Assembly (NCBI GenBank): GCA_003225555.1
Contig: QIAM01000065.1
Span: 62,001-126,000, forward strand
DNA length: 64,000 nucleotides
Direction: 5' to 3'
From: Acidobacteriota bacterium
GTDB lineage: Bacteria > Acidobacteriota > Terriglobia > Terriglobales > Acidobacteriaceae
Under the pieces are notes generated by a model that did not search any database, was not told where the DNA came from, and worked only from the letters and a program-made list of their open reading frames with translations. This document shows, one piece after another, positions 27,138 to 36,318 of the stretch (its first letter is position 1; every line of letters begins with the position of its first letter). The position numbers and the translations under genes are program-made.

Positions 27138-28445
27138 CTACTGGCTGCCGGACAAACTCGCCGAACCAAAGGTCTCGGGAGGATCAAAAAAAGATTGATG
27201 CCACAGAGCGGCGTCTGACCACTTACCTGCCTTCCATTGCGTGAGAACAGCGACCGGAACCGCGATCATCCCTCCATCCGCGGAGTCGAAGATCAGCACA
27301 ATCCCGGCTAACTCTTGAGCTCTCTTCTCTAAGTCCGCGTAGTTTTTTTCGAGCAGAGACTTTGCGAATTCGAGCTTCAGCTTCGGGCCCTCGTCCTTCG
27401 CAGATTCATCAGTCCTCTGCACCGAAATGAGTTTCACGCTCTTACCGCGAAGAGGCGCCCAATCGCCGGGAAAGGGAGCCGTCTCCTCCCGAGTCACATG
27501 GAAGAGTTCGTCGGCCGCAGGTCTCGGGGCGGACACGGCGTGGGCGTCGACGACGTCCGGGATGCCGTCGGGCATCTCGAGGCTGTTGCGCCATATCCAT
27601 CCTCGCGACAGGCCCGATATCCGCACATGAACCCAATTTGCATTGAAGTTGAGCATTTCAAACTCATCGTGCGCACTGGCGAGAAAGAGAGCCTTGGCGG
27701 TCAGGCTGGGCGTCGCGACCACAGGAGTACCCGACTTTTTGACTGCCACCAGGTTCTTCGGATGTGCCTGGTTCTTGAGAATCTCCTCAAGATTCTTTGC
27801 CTCAGCTTGCAGGTCTTTGTCTGTTTCGATGACTTGCTTCTGTAGTGGAAGTTGCTCTCTTGCCGAAAGACTTTGGCGCAACGACGAAGAAAAGGTGCCC
27901 CCGGTTTCGGGCAATTTCGGTGCTGGAGCAGAGGCCCCGGTTTTCTCCGCGGTCGTGGCCGGTGCGGCTGTCGCAGCCGTCTGATTCCTTGCGGGGGCGC
28001 TCACTACCTTTGGCGTGAGCTCATCAGATAGCTGATCCAACAGATCAGTTTCCAGGCGACCGTTGGAGGTCAGCAAGCGATATCCGGAATGAGAAACCAC
28101 AGGATCTGCGTACCAGGCTGTGATCTTGGTACTGACCCGTACTACCGACCCGCCCGAGGGACTCGAGCTCACCTGCACGGTGGACTGGTAATAGGCGCGC
28201 TGGTAGCGCTCCAATGAGTGGCCTGCGGGATCAACAAAGCCCTCCAGCGCGGGAAGCCGTCCGGCGATGGATGCCTGCACTTTTCTGAGAATTTGCTCGA
28301 CCGCATTCTTGGATTGGGGGAATGTGCGTTCCGAAGCGTTAGAAGTCTGCGATCGGCTGGACGCGGCGAAGCAGAGAAAGAGAATCAGCACAAAGGCAAT
28401 CAGGAAGCGCCCTGGACATCGCCCGGAGAGCCTGGATAGCCTCAT
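27138..28445 (-). CDS. Exported SH3-like domain protein of unknown function
   Basis: The 435-residue protein has a signal peptide (IAFVLILFLCFAASSRSQ). Residues about 40-140 form a domain I do not recognise, followed by an Ala/Pro/Thr-rich linker and a helical stretch. A bacterial SH3-like domain follows (about 235-290, AKALFLASAHDEFEMLNFNANW with GWIWRNSLE), then a C-terminal domain of unknown type. SH3-like domains of exported proteins often bind peptidoglycan or peptides. Its start overlaps the stop of the upstream gene in an ATGA, so the two are translationally coupled; both carry SH3-like domains and may work together in the envelope. Confidence 0.7.
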   Translation of the reverse strand: MRLSRLSGRCPGRFLIAFVLILFLCFAASSRSQTSNASERTFPQSKNAVEQILRKVQASIAGRLPALEGFVDPAGHSLERYQRAYYQSTVQVSSSPSGGSVVRVSTKITAWYADPVVSHSGYRLLTSNGRLETDLLDQLSDELTPKVVSAPARNQTAATAAPATTAEKTGASAPAPKLPETGGTFSSSLRQSLSAREQLPLQKQVIETDKDLQAEAKNLEEILKNQAHPKNLVAVKKSGTPVVATPSLTAKALFLASAHDEFEMLNFNANWVHVRISGLSRGWIWRNSLEMPDGIPDVVDAHAVSAPRPAADELFHVTREETAPFPGDWAPLRGKSVKLISVQRTDESAKDEGPKLKLEFAKSLLEKNYADLEKRAQELAGIVLIFDSADGGMIAVPVAVLTQWKAGKWSDAALWHQSFFDPPETFGSASLSGSQ

Positions 28446-29365
28446 GGTAACTGCTCCAACTGGTCGCGGGAAATCCAGCCGTGCTGTCCGTCGTGAGTTT
28501 CGATTCCGTACCAGTAGGGCGTAGAAATCAGAATCAGCACCTCGGTCCCCGGCGGAAGAGAACGGAGTGTGCTCGCCGTGCTGAATGGCGAGGCCTTGAG
28601 CGGTGCGCCCGGTGACTTCACTAACCGTTCGACCTGTCGGCGAAGATTCTGCAGGTGCTGCTCTGGAGATTCTTCAGCCTTTGGAGCGACAGGAGGTTGC
28701 TGAGAGTCCTCGGGCGAACGCTCTTCGCCACGCACAGGAGGTTGAAGCACCGTAGGGAGTGAAGGGTCGTCTTTGCTGAGCAGTTTCCGGCTGACAAGTT
28801 GCTGGCGCGATTGAGCCGCCTCCGCCGCCTCCTGCTTGATCAATTCCATCGCTTCCAGATGATCGTGGATGTCTTTGTATTCGGCGCCCTCGACAGAGCC
28901 ATTCGAAGCGTGCACGGTGTGGCGAAACTCCTCGACGAAAACAGCGTCAATGCGCAGGACTGAATTTTTTTCGCCCTGACCCTGCACTACGTAACGTACG
29001 GCCAGTGTTCCGAGATCGCCACCATCTTTGAAGTTGCGGGGATCCAGCGCGTGGGTCCGTATCTTATAGAAAACTTTGCCGCCTTCGGTCCATGCGGGAA
29101 ACGCTCGGGTGGAGGTAGCCTCGTTAGCTCCCGCGACGTATTCGTCCTTGTTGTATTCCTTGGTACCTCGAATGATGGTGTTCTTAACTACTTCATCCAC
29201 GGCTTGGGCGACTTCGGCTTCAGGCATCGGTACATTCACGCTCAGTCCTGCGCCGTAATGCATGCCGTCCTTTTCTCGGCCTTCTGCGGGCAGGTGTCCG
29301 AACCCGAGGGCAACAACTCCCGCCAACAGGAATAAGGAAACGGCATGGTTTCGGACGCCGAGCAA
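28442..29365 (-). CDS. Exported protein with C-terminal SH3-like domain
   Basis: From the TTG at 29365 the product is 307 residues with a signal peptide (SLFLLAGVVALGFGHLPAEG). The frame is open to 29485, and the start is uncertain because no clear RBS is seen at either place. The mature N-terminal domain (starting MHYGAGLSVNVPMPEAEVAQ) is not one I know. A helical, Gln/Glu-rich linker follows. The last 60 residues form an SH3-like domain ending in GWISRDQLEQLP, similar in plan to the domain in the next gene. It is translationally coupled to that gene by an ATGA overlap. Confidence 0.65.
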   Translation of the reverse strand: MLGVRNHAVSLFLLAGVVALGFGHLPAEGREKDGMHYGAGLSVNVPMPEAEVAQAVDEVVKNTIIRGTKEYNKDEYVAGANEATSTRAFPAWTEGGKVFYKIRTHALDPRNFKDGGDLGTLAVRYVVQGQGEKNSVLRIDAVFVEEFRHTVHASNGSVEGAEYKDIHDHLEAMELIKQEAAEAAQSRQQLVSRKLLSKDDPSLPTVLQPPVRGEERSPEDSQQPPVAPKAEESPEQHLQNLRRQVERLVKSPGAPLKASPFSTASTLRSLPPGTEVLILISTPYWYGIETHDGQHGWISRDQLEQLP

Positions 29366-29485
29366 GGGCCGATGTCCCGCCGTCCGGTGCCGTATTGAGC
29401 TATGTCGGTGAAGGGCCGTATGCCCGATCAATCGCGATCTCCCGCCGCAGAGATTCTCATACTCCGCCGCTAGCGACCCTGTCAA

Positions 29486-29810
29486 CCTCGACGAGGGGGC
29501 GTGTATCTGTGGAAAATGGGCGAAATACCGGGGAAAAGAGCAGAAATACGCAGAGGGACAAGCAAGAATGTAAAAACATTGTCAATAATTTGTCTTAAAC
29601 CTCTTGAATTCGGTTTGCAGCCCATAGTACGATTCGTCCCCGGTAAGGTGGTCGGACCTGATGCTGGATTGTAAAGCTACGTTTCAGGTTCTTGACTCGG
29701 GGGAGCAGTCTTCTCGCTCGGGCGCTTCCGGCTTACCCGATTCTCGCCGTTTGTAGCTGTGGGAACATCCTTAAGTCCGACAAAACACGTTGAGTTGGAA
29801 GGAGTGCGGC
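29486..29810 (+). promoter_or_regulatory. Gene-free leader with candidate promoter of the cytochrome-oxidase operon
   Basis: This stretch lies between divergent units and holds no convincing gene. The best promoter candidate is TTGAAT at 29604-29609 and TACGAT at 29628-29633, 18 bases apart, each matching the sigma-70 consensus at 4 of 6 positions. That would leave a leader of about 170 bases before the Cyc2-like gene. I see no riboswitch fold that I can name. Confidence 0.3.
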
Positions 29811-31217
29811 ATGCGTATGGGTACGCGATCTCGCCTTTGCCAGCAGTTGTCGTTTGCAGCGTCTCTCCTGACTTTTGCTCTGATAACGGTTTTCCTGGTC
29901 CTCAGTACGAGTCAGCCCGCCAATGCCCTACCTCCCTTCGCCCGAAAATATGGCTTGCGTTGTTCAGCCTGTCATGAGTCGTGGCCGATGCTCAATTATT
30001 TCGGCCAGAAGTTCAAAGACAACGGCTACCAGCTGATGAACGATAGGGATGCGCCGATCTGGCAGAATCCATCGTACTGGCCTATTACTCTGCGCATGAC
30101 TCCGTCATGGAGGCGGGAGAGCGCAAACAAAGTGGCGGTAGACAGCGCTCCGACCGGCGAACAGCGACTAACCACCAGCGGCTTCAACCTTAGCGGATTG
30201 GACATTCTCACCGGCGGCACACTGGAGAAGAACATTACCTTCCTTCTGGTTCCATCCGCCGATGAGTTTGGTGCCTTCCACTTCGAGTCGGCCAATGTAC
30301 GGTTCGACAACCTATTCCACAGTCCTTGGCTGAACCTTAAGATGGGAAAATTCGAGCTGGACAGCTTCATTTCTGAGAAGCGGACCCTGACACTTTCGAG
30401 CAGCGGCGGCGGCTATCAGCTCTTCCACTTTATCCCGGTAGGTGACGGAAACATTTTCGGACAACTCGGCGATAACCAACTCGGCGTCGAATGGATGGGG
30501 CACTCCGACAACGATCGGACCCGCCTTTCCGCAGCGCTGATCAGTTCTACCGACGGCAATGTTGACGTGCCTTACGGCCAGAACTCGTACAGCGTGTTCT
30601 TTGCCGGCAGTCAGGCCTTTGGCGCGGGCAAGCTTGGAGTCCAGCGCATCGGTGGATACGCCATGTTCGGACAGGCCCCGACAACTTACCTGACCAGCGC
30701 TGGAATACCCATTCCAGGCTCCGGACTGGGTAACAAGACTTATAGCCGCGTGGGCTTCGAAGGGCTGTTCTACCTCGGCAGCCACCTCGACTTTCAAGTC
30801 TTTACGCAACACGGTTCCGATAGCGCCTGGTTCGGCGCATGTTTTGGAGACATCATCACAGGGACCTGCGACCCCGCCAACAACAACACTACGGGAGTAC
30901 TGCCTCCTGGAACTCGCAACCCCACCTGGAACGGCGCTTTCGTGGAGACTCACTTCGTCTGGAACCCACAATTCACGATCTTCCAACGCTCTGAGTGGGT
31001 CCGAATGTCACAACAAGCTATTCCCGGCACTCCATCTAACCTTGGCAACATTGACAACTACGTCTTCGGCTACCGTTACAACCCGTTCATGACGAGCAGG
31101 GCGGGCTTCGCGCTCCACAATGAGTATTCCTGGATCCGACAGCGTGGCACTTCACCCGTGACCTTCACAGACCTGAGCACCAACAGCCTGATGCTTGGAT
31201 TTGACTTTGACTTCTAG
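29811..31217 (+). CDS. Cyc2-like fused monohaem cytochrome-porin
   Basis: The 468-residue protein has a signal peptide (cleavage near residue 39, PANA). One haem-c site follows at once, Cys51-Cys54-His55 (CSACH), in the context FARKYGLRCSACHESWP then LNYFGQKFKDNGYQL. This matches the pattern of Cyc2 cytochromes (FAR-x-G-x-x-C-x-x-C-H, P-x-L-N/T-x-F-G-x-x-F-K-x-x-G-Y). The remaining 380 residues are Gly/aromatic-rich alternating strands ending in Phe (LMLGFDFDF), as in an outer-membrane beta-barrel. Cyc2 carries electrons from Fe(II) across the outer membrane in iron oxidisers. Here the donor is unknown. The ATG at 29811 has an AAGGAG RBS 7 bases upstream. It is the first gene of a cox operon. 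Confidence 0.75.
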   Translation: MRMGTRSRLCQQLSFAASLLTFALITVFLVLSTSQPANALPPFARKYGLRCSACHESWPMLNYFGQKFKDNGYQLMNDRDAPIWQNPSYWPITLRMTPSWRRESANKVAVDSAPTGEQRLTTSGFNLSGLDILTGGTLEKNITFLLVPSADEFGAFHFESANVRFDNLFHSPWLNLKMGKFELDSFISEKRTLTLSSSGGGYQLFHFIPVGDGNIFGQLGDNQLGVEWMGHSDNDRTRLSAALISSTDGNVDVPYGQNSYSVFFAGSQAFGAGKLGVQRIGGYAMFGQAPTTYLTSAGIPIPGSGLGNKTYSRVGFEGLFYLGSHLDFQVFTQHGSDSAWFGACFGDIITGTCDPANNNTTGVLPPGTRNPTWNGAFVETHFVWNPQFTIFQRSEWVRMSQQAIPGTPSNLGNIDNYVFGYRYNPFMTSRAGFALHNEYSWIRQRGTSPVTFTDLSTNSLMLGFDFDF

Positions 31218-31229
31218 AGAGGGATAGAG

Positions 31230-32096
31230 ATGCGGACGAGATTGCAGAAGTGGTCGCTCTTACTGGGCGCAGCTGCGGTTTTGGCGCTCCCACCGGCTTC
31301 CTGCGCACAACTCACCCAGTACGACCTGGAGTCGCGCATCGGCATGGAAAGCCACATCGGAAGTATTACCGGTCACGCCAAGGATGCCAAGACCGCCTAT
31401 CGCCGCTACTGCACCGGTTGTCATGGTGACTTAGGCGACGGAAATGGCGAAAACTTTCCCTGGGTTGACCCCAAGCCCCGGGACTTCCAATTGGGCATAT
31501 TTAAGTGCCGCTCCACACCCACGGGAACTTTGCCGACCGACCAGGATCTCTTCGACACCATCGCTCGCGGCCTCGACCGTTCCAACATGCCGCAATGGAG
31601 TACCTTCACAAAAGAGGAACGCGCAGACCTTGTAGCCTGGGTTAAGCACTTTTCTCCGCGCTGGGTAAACGAAAAACCGGGAACGCCGATTGAGATTCCG
31701 CCCGAGCCAGAGATCACACCCGAGCGCATCAAAGCCGGGCGCGATGTCTACGCCCGGGTGCAATGCTGGAAGTGCCACGGCGTGCTGGGTCAGGCCAACG
31801 GGCCGTCAGCCGCGACCCTCACGGATGATCTCAGCCGTCCGATCGCGGCCTACAACTTCACCGAGGGATCCCGGCCAAAATGCGGCGACACCGATCGCGA
31901 TATTTACAGGGTTTTCATGACCGGCCTGGATGGTACTCCGATGCCGTCGTTTGCCGACAACATCAAGCCCGATGAGGCATGGGATCTCGTTTTCTATCTG
32001 CGAACCCTTATGTCTCAGCCCAGCAAAGCAAAAACGATGGCAAAACAACTTGGCCTGAAGCCGGTTGATCCCAATGCCCCAGCCGGGCAACAGTAA
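31230..32096 (+). CDS. Periplasmic dihaem cytochrome c
   Basis: The 288-residue protein has a signal peptide (residues 1-26) and two cytochrome c domains. The haem sites are Cys61-Cys64-His65 (CTGCH) and Cys179-Cys182-His183 (CWKCH). Likely axial Met ligands lie in NMPQW (Met120) and in TPMPSF near residue 235. Starting 12 bases after the Cyc2-like gene, it holds the place of cyc1 in the rus operon of Acidithiobacillus ferrooxidans, where a dihaem cytochrome passes electrons to the oxidase. A periplasmic carrier between outer-membrane cytochrome and CoxB is the natural inference. Confidence 0.9.
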   Translation: MRTRLQKWSLLLGAAAVLALPPASCAQLTQYDLESRIGMESHIGSITGHAKDAKTAYRRYCTGCHGDLGDGNGENFPWVDPKPRDFQLGIFKCRSTPTGTLPTDQDLFDTIARGLDRSNMPQWSTFTKEERADLVAWVKHFSPRWVNEKPGTPIEIPPEPEITPERIKAGRDVYARVQCWKCHGVLGQANGPSAATLTDDLSRPIAAYNFTEGSRPKCGDTDRDIYRVFMTGLDGTPMPSFADNIKPDEAWDLVFYLRTLMSQPSKAKTMAKQLGLKPVDPNAPAGQQ

Positions 32097-32114
32097 CATT
32101 TCAAGGAGATTTCG

Positions 32115-32858
32115 ATGAGGAAGGAATCCAGTTTCGCGGCCGTGCTGTCGGCCGTCGTTCTAGTGTGCAGTGGCGCCTTGATCCTGAACCAAAAGGTCAG
32201 CGCCGCTGGAGAAGGAAAGATTAGCGGTACGGTCAGGCTTGACGGCCCGGCTCCCCACATGAAGGGCATCGAGATGTCAAAGGATCCCTACTGCGCCAAG
32301 GCCCATGCCAACGAGCCCGCCCACCTGGAACAAGTGGTAGTTGGTTCGAACGGTGGATTACAGAATGTCGTTCTCTACATCACTGAAGGCTTGCCAGCCA
32401 GCGCGCTCGCCGAGGCGCCGAAGGAAGTCCTGGTATTCGATCAAAAGAACTGTATGTATACGCCCCATGTGTTGGCAATGGATGCGGGTCAGACATTCAA
32501 GGTGACGAGCAGTGATCAAACCACCCACAACATTCATCCGCTGCCCAATCCGATGACCGGCAATATTCCCTGGAATCAGTCCCAGCCACCGGGAGCGGCG
32601 CCGATCGAGAAGAGCTGGAAAGCTCCGGAAGTGATCCCCGTAAAGTGCAACATCCATCCCTGGATGAATGGCTGGCACGTCGTGGTCAAGGGGCCGTACG
32701 CAGTGACCGACGGGAGTGGCAATTACAGCATCAACAACGTGCCTCCCGGAAACTATGCGGTGACCGCCTGGCAAGAACTCTACGGTACTCAAACGCAAAA
32801 GGTGACGGTCGCGGCGGGTAAGGCGGGAACGGCCGACTTCACCTTTAAGGCGAAGTAA
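32115..32858 (+). CDS. Exported cupredoxin-like protein with C-terminal carboxypeptidase-regulatory-like domain
   Basis: The 247-residue protein has a signal peptide (about 1-30). Residues 35-190 resemble a plastocyanin-like domain: THNIH supplies a candidate His138, and KCNIHPWM supplies Cys178, His181 and Met184, the set of a type-1 copper site. The Cys-x2-His-x2-Met spacing is shorter than in plastocyanin. Residues 192-247 look like a carboxypeptidase-regulatory-like beta-sandwich (YSINNVPPGNYAVTAW). An AAGGAG RBS lies before the ATG. It sits between a dihaem cytochrome and coxB, so an electron-transfer or CuA-related role is likely but unproven. Confidence 0.75.
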   Translation: MRKESSFAAVLSAVVLVCSGALILNQKVSAAGEGKISGTVRLDGPAPHMKGIEMSKDPYCAKAHANEPAHLEQVVVGSNGGLQNVVLYITEGLPASALAEAPKEVLVFDQKNCMYTPHVLAMDAGQTFKVTSSDQTTHNIHPLPNPMTGNIPWNQSQPPGAAPIEKSWKAPEVIPVKCNIHPWMNGWHVVVKGPYAVTDGSGNYSINNVPPGNYAVTAWQELYGTQTQKVTVAAGKAGTADFTFKAK

Positions 32859-32946
32859 GAAATGGAATCGGTCGGAGAGCGCCGCGTGACACCAGCCTGC
32901 GGCGCCCTTTTCTCAGTAATCTGACGGAGCCGGAGGGCGAAGCACC

Positions 32947-33750
32947 ATGGCGAAGTTCTTTGCGATCACCATCCTCGTAATCGCGATCCTCTCCGCGATT
33001 CCCATCCTGCGGCACACGTGGTGGATGGCAGAAGATATCTCGACCCACGGTGCGCCGATTGACGAGCAGATGTCAGAAACGATGGCGGAGGCAGGAATTT
33101 CGTTCCTGGCTTCCCAATTCATCCTCGCGTTTTTTATCTGGAAGTTTTCCAATCCGCGCCCCGGTGAGAAGATCAAGAATTTCCCCGGAGGCGCCAAAGC
33201 TATGGTCTGGGCCGCTGTTCTGTTGGTGGGAACGGAAGTTCTGGCACTGGGTGTTTTCGGGGCAAAGGCCTGGGCGAACGTCTATTTCACTCCACCCTCA
33301 TCGAGCGCCATGCCGGTCCAGGTTCAATCGGGACAATTCGCCTTTTACTTCCGCTATCCCGGCCCGGATGGAAAGTTTGCCCCCATCCATCCGGAACTCA
33401 TCAGCGAATCGACCCAGAACTTCTATGGGTTGGACACGAACAACGATCCGGACGCGAAAGACGACATCGTTACTGCGGAAATGGCGATCCCGGTGAACCG
33501 GGAGATCCATTTGCTCATGCACTCAAAAGATGTGGGACACTCATTCTTTGTTCCGGAGCTAAGGGTGCAGCAGGATTTCGTCCCCGGCTTGGACCTGTCT
33601 TTGCATTTCACGGCCACCAAGGTTGGCAGGTACGAGATCGTATGCACTCAGCTTTGCGGTCTCGGCCATTACAACATGAAGGCCTACCTTTCGGTGTTGT
33701 CCCAGCAGGACTTTGACGATTGGATGAAGAAGGAAGCGGCAATGCAGTAA
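32947..33750 (+). CDS. coxB: Cytochrome c oxidase subunit II
   Basis: The 267-residue protein has three hydrophobic segments (about 3-21, 50-66 and 84-108), then a periplasmic CuA domain. CuA ligands are visible: His198 in DVGHSF, then Cys233, Cys237, His241 and Met244 in CTQLCGLGHYNM. The position usually taken by Glu between the cysteines is Gln235; its ligand is a backbone carbonyl, so the site should still form. There is no fused cytochrome c, unlike caa3 subunit II. The domain accepts electrons from the cytochromes or cupredoxin encoded just upstream. Confidence 0.92.
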   Translation: MAKFFAITILVIAILSAIPILRHTWWMAEDISTHGAPIDEQMSETMAEAGISFLASQFILAFFIWKFSNPRPGEKIKNFPGGAKAMVWAAVLLVGTEVLALGVFGAKAWANVYFTPPSSSAMPVQVQSGQFAFYFRYPGPDGKFAPIHPELISESTQNFYGLDTNNDPDAKDDIVTAEMAIPVNREIHLLMHSKDVGHSFFVPELRVQQDFVPGLDLSLHFTATKVGRYEIVCTQLCGLGHYNMKAYLSVLSQQDFDDWMKKEAAMQ

Positions 33751-33800
33751 GGAAATGCCGGTCGCCAAGGTGGCGGCGGAAAGATCTCTTGAGGTGACCA

Positions 33801-35591
33801 ATGCACGATGCGTCAGCGCACAATCAGGTAGCACACCATGCGCCGCCGACCAGTTTCATCCGGAAGCACGTTTTCAGCCTGGACCACAAAGTCATCGGGA
33901 AGCAGTATTACGGGTTGGCTCTGGTGGCTGTGTTGGTTGGCATGGCTCTGTCGTGGTTGATGCGCATCCACCTGGGATGGACGAACTTTGCGATTCCGGG
34001 GTTGCATTTGCTTTCAAAAAATGGCGCTCCCGGAAACGTGATGACGCCGGAATTCTATCTGCAATTGATGACCATGCACGCCACGATCATGGTCTTTTTT
34101 GTGCTTACGACGGCGCCGTTCGCGGCCTTCGGCAACTACTTTTTGCCGATCCAGGTCGGGGCCGAGGACATGCCGTTTCCGCACTTCAACATGATGTCAT
34201 TCTGGGTCACGTTCGTGGCGTTCCTGGTGCTAGTGTCTTCGTTCTTCGTTGGCCAGGGACCCACCCTTGGCGGTTGGACACAGTACGCGCCGCTGAGCGC
34301 ACTGGGAGAAGTTACCGGCCCCGGCCAGGGGTCGGGAGTGGTCCTCTGGGCGATATCCATTGCGATGTTCTGCGTGGGCCAGTTGCTGGGCTCCTTGAAC
34401 TTCATCACCACTACGCTGGATATGCGGACCAGGGGCATGAGCCTGTGGCGGTTGCCGCTCAGCAGTTGGAGTTGGTTCATTACTTCCTGCATGGGCCTGA
34501 CGGCTTTCGCCGTGCTGATGCCAGCCTGCATCCTCCTCATTCTGGACCACGTTGCGGGCACCAGCTTTTTCGCGCCAGGCGGTAGCGTCATCAACGATCA
34601 AGTGCAACCGCACTCCGGCGGATCGACTCTTCTATGGCAGCACCTCTTCTGGTTTTTCGGACATCCTGAGGTCTATATCGCGATCGTGCCTGGGATGGGC
34701 ATTGTCTCGCATGTTCTGGTTACCAACATGCGCAAGCCGATGCTCAGCCACAGAGTGTTGGTCTACTCCTTCGGCGCTCTGGCTGTCCTTAGTTACATGG
34801 TTTATGGGCATCACATGTTCGTGAGTGGGATGAATCCGGTTTCGTCGCTGGCATTCTCTTTTCCCACTTTGATCATCACCATTCCCTCCACGGTTATCGT
34901 GCTGATCTGGCTGGGAAGTCTTTACGGGGCAAAGTTGCGCATCAATGCGGCCTCGCTCTTCTCTCTGGGGTTTATCTCGATGTTCATCGCCGGAGGGGTG
35001 AGCGGCTTCTTCCTGGCGCAGCCTTCGACCGACATCATGCTGCACGCGACTTACTTTGTGGTGGGGCACTTCCACATGGTCATGGGTGTGGCGGCGATGT
35101 TCGGGATTTTTGCCGGAACCTACTTCTGGTTCCCGAAGATGTTTGGCCGCATGATGAACGAAACCCTGGGCAGGATTCACTTCTGGTTCAGCTTCGTCGG
35201 TGCCTATGCGATTTTCATGCCATTCCACTACCTGGGCATGGCGGGAAATGTGCGCCGCTACCAGGCATTCACGCCGGACTACATGCAACCACTCGTTCCC
35301 TTACACCAGTTCATCACCATCGCTGCATTAGTCACCGGCGTAGCGCAGCTCGTCTTCCTGTACAACCTGTTCCACAGCCGATTCTGGGGTAAACCCGCTT
35401 CGGACAACCCGTGGCAAGCTACCTCCCTGGAATGGAGCACGCCGACCACGCCGCCGCCGCACAACAACTTTGGCGACAAGCTGCCAGAGGTTTACCACGA
35501 TCCGTATCAGTACGGCGTGGAGAGCTCGCTCGGGGACTATGTGATGCAAGCCTCTCCGGAACAAGTGAAGACCGTCCACGACGAGGCGTAA
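33801..35591 (+). CDS. coxA: Cytochrome c oxidase subunit I
   Basis: The 596-residue membrane protein has the 12-helix core of haem-copper oxidases. The metal ligands are present: His93 (low-spin haem, TMHAT), His288, His337 and His338 (CuB; FFGHPEVY and YGHHMF), and His423 and His425 (haem a3 and low-spin haem, VGHFHM). Tyr292 of HPEVY is the expected cross-linked tyrosine and Glu290 the end of the D-channel, which indicates an A-type enzyme. It reduces O2 to water while pumping protons. It starts 50 bases after coxB and is followed by two subunit-III-like genes. Confidence 0.95.
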   Translation: MHDASAHNQVAHHAPPTSFIRKHVFSLDHKVIGKQYYGLALVAVLVGMALSWLMRIHLGWTNFAIPGLHLLSKNGAPGNVMTPEFYLQLMTMHATIMVFFVLTTAPFAAFGNYFLPIQVGAEDMPFPHFNMMSFWVTFVAFLVLVSSFFVGQGPTLGGWTQYAPLSALGEVTGPGQGSGVVLWAISIAMFCVGQLLGSLNFITTTLDMRTRGMSLWRLPLSSWSWFITSCMGLTAFAVLMPACILLILDHVAGTSFFAPGGSVINDQVQPHSGGSTLLWQHLFWFFGHPEVYIAIVPGMGIVSHVLVTNMRKPMLSHRVLVYSFGALAVLSYMVYGHHMFVSGMNPVSSLAFSFPTLIITIPSTVIVLIWLGSLYGAKLRINAASLFSLGFISMFIAGGVSGFFLAQPSTDIMLHATYFVVGHFHMVMGVAAMFGIFAGTYFWFPKMFGRMMNETLGRIHFWFSFVGAYAIFMPFHYLGMAGNVRRYQAFTPDYMQPLVPLHQFITIAALVTGVAQLVFLYNLFHSRFWGKPASDNPWQATSLEWSTPTTPPPHNNFGDKLPEVYHDPYQYGVESSLGDYVMQASPEQVKTVHDEA

Positions 35592-35622
35592 TGATCGACC
35601 GGTGATTGGAGTTTGTGGTCTT

Positions 35623-36294
35623 ATGGCGACAACTGTTCACGAACCACCAAAAATCGACGCAGGCCGGGATTCGACGCGGCTGCCAGGTAACGGCAACTCG
35701 CGGAACCTGGTTCCCGCGGATGGCAAGTTGCCTGCCGTGAGGGACTATTCTCCGCCGCCAGCTTCGACCGGCATCTGGGTCGTGCTCGCATCCATCGGGA
35801 TGAGCTTTCTCGCGTTTACCAGCGCCCTGGTCGTTCGGAAGGCAGCGCTGGATTGGCAGCATTTGACTCTTCCTCCAATTCTTTACCTGAACACGCTTGT
35901 GCTCATTGCCAGCAGCTTTGCACTCGAGGTAGCGCGCCGCCGGATTGGCGCCTTCATGCGCCGACGGGAAAGTCAGGTCGCCAGCCCAACTCGCTGGTTG
36001 TACATGGCTCTGTTCCTGGGGTTGCTTTTTGTTGCCGGCCAGTATGGGGCCTGGCTGCAATTGCGTTCCCAGGGCCTCTATCTGAGCACGAATCCCAACA
36101 GTTCTTTTTTCTACGTGCTGACGGCGATTCACGCTCTGCATGTGCTGGGCGGCCTGACCGGCCTGGCCCGAGTGGTTTACCGGCTGAATAAGTCGATCCT
36201 GCGGAAAAGCACTCTGGACGCCACTGCCTACTACTGGCACTTTATGGACGGGCTTTGGCTGTATCTACTCGTGTTGCTGTGGATGAAGCTTTAG
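35623..36294 (+). CDS. Cytochrome c oxidase subunit III-like protein, first copy
   Basis: The 223-residue protein has a hydrophilic N-terminus of about 45 residues and then five hydrophobic segments. The end (YYWHFMDGLWLYLLVLLWMKL) matches the last helix of subunit III, where HF-x-D-x-x-W is conserved. The ATG at 35623 was preferred to the GTG at 35602 because a GGAG lies about 11 bases upstream; neither is certain. A second subunit-III-like gene follows directly, so the two may be a split or duplicated subunit. Confidence 0.85.
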   Translation: MATTVHEPPKIDAGRDSTRLPGNGNSRNLVPADGKLPAVRDYSPPPASTGIWVVLASIGMSFLAFTSALVVRKAALDWQHLTLPPILYLNTLVLIASSFALEVARRRIGAFMRRRESQVASPTRWLYMALFLGLLFVAGQYGAWLQLRSQGLYLSTNPNSSFFYVLTAIHALHVLGGLTGLARVVYRLNKSILRKSTLDATAYYWHFMDGLWLYLLVLLWMKL

Positions 36295-36318
36295 CATGCG
36301 AAATCGAGAGGAGGCACC

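Noticed and set aside
33755-34585. Second plus-strand frame overlapping coxB end and coxA start
   Set aside because: CoxA is certain in the other frame from its haem and copper ligands; this frame has no matching family.
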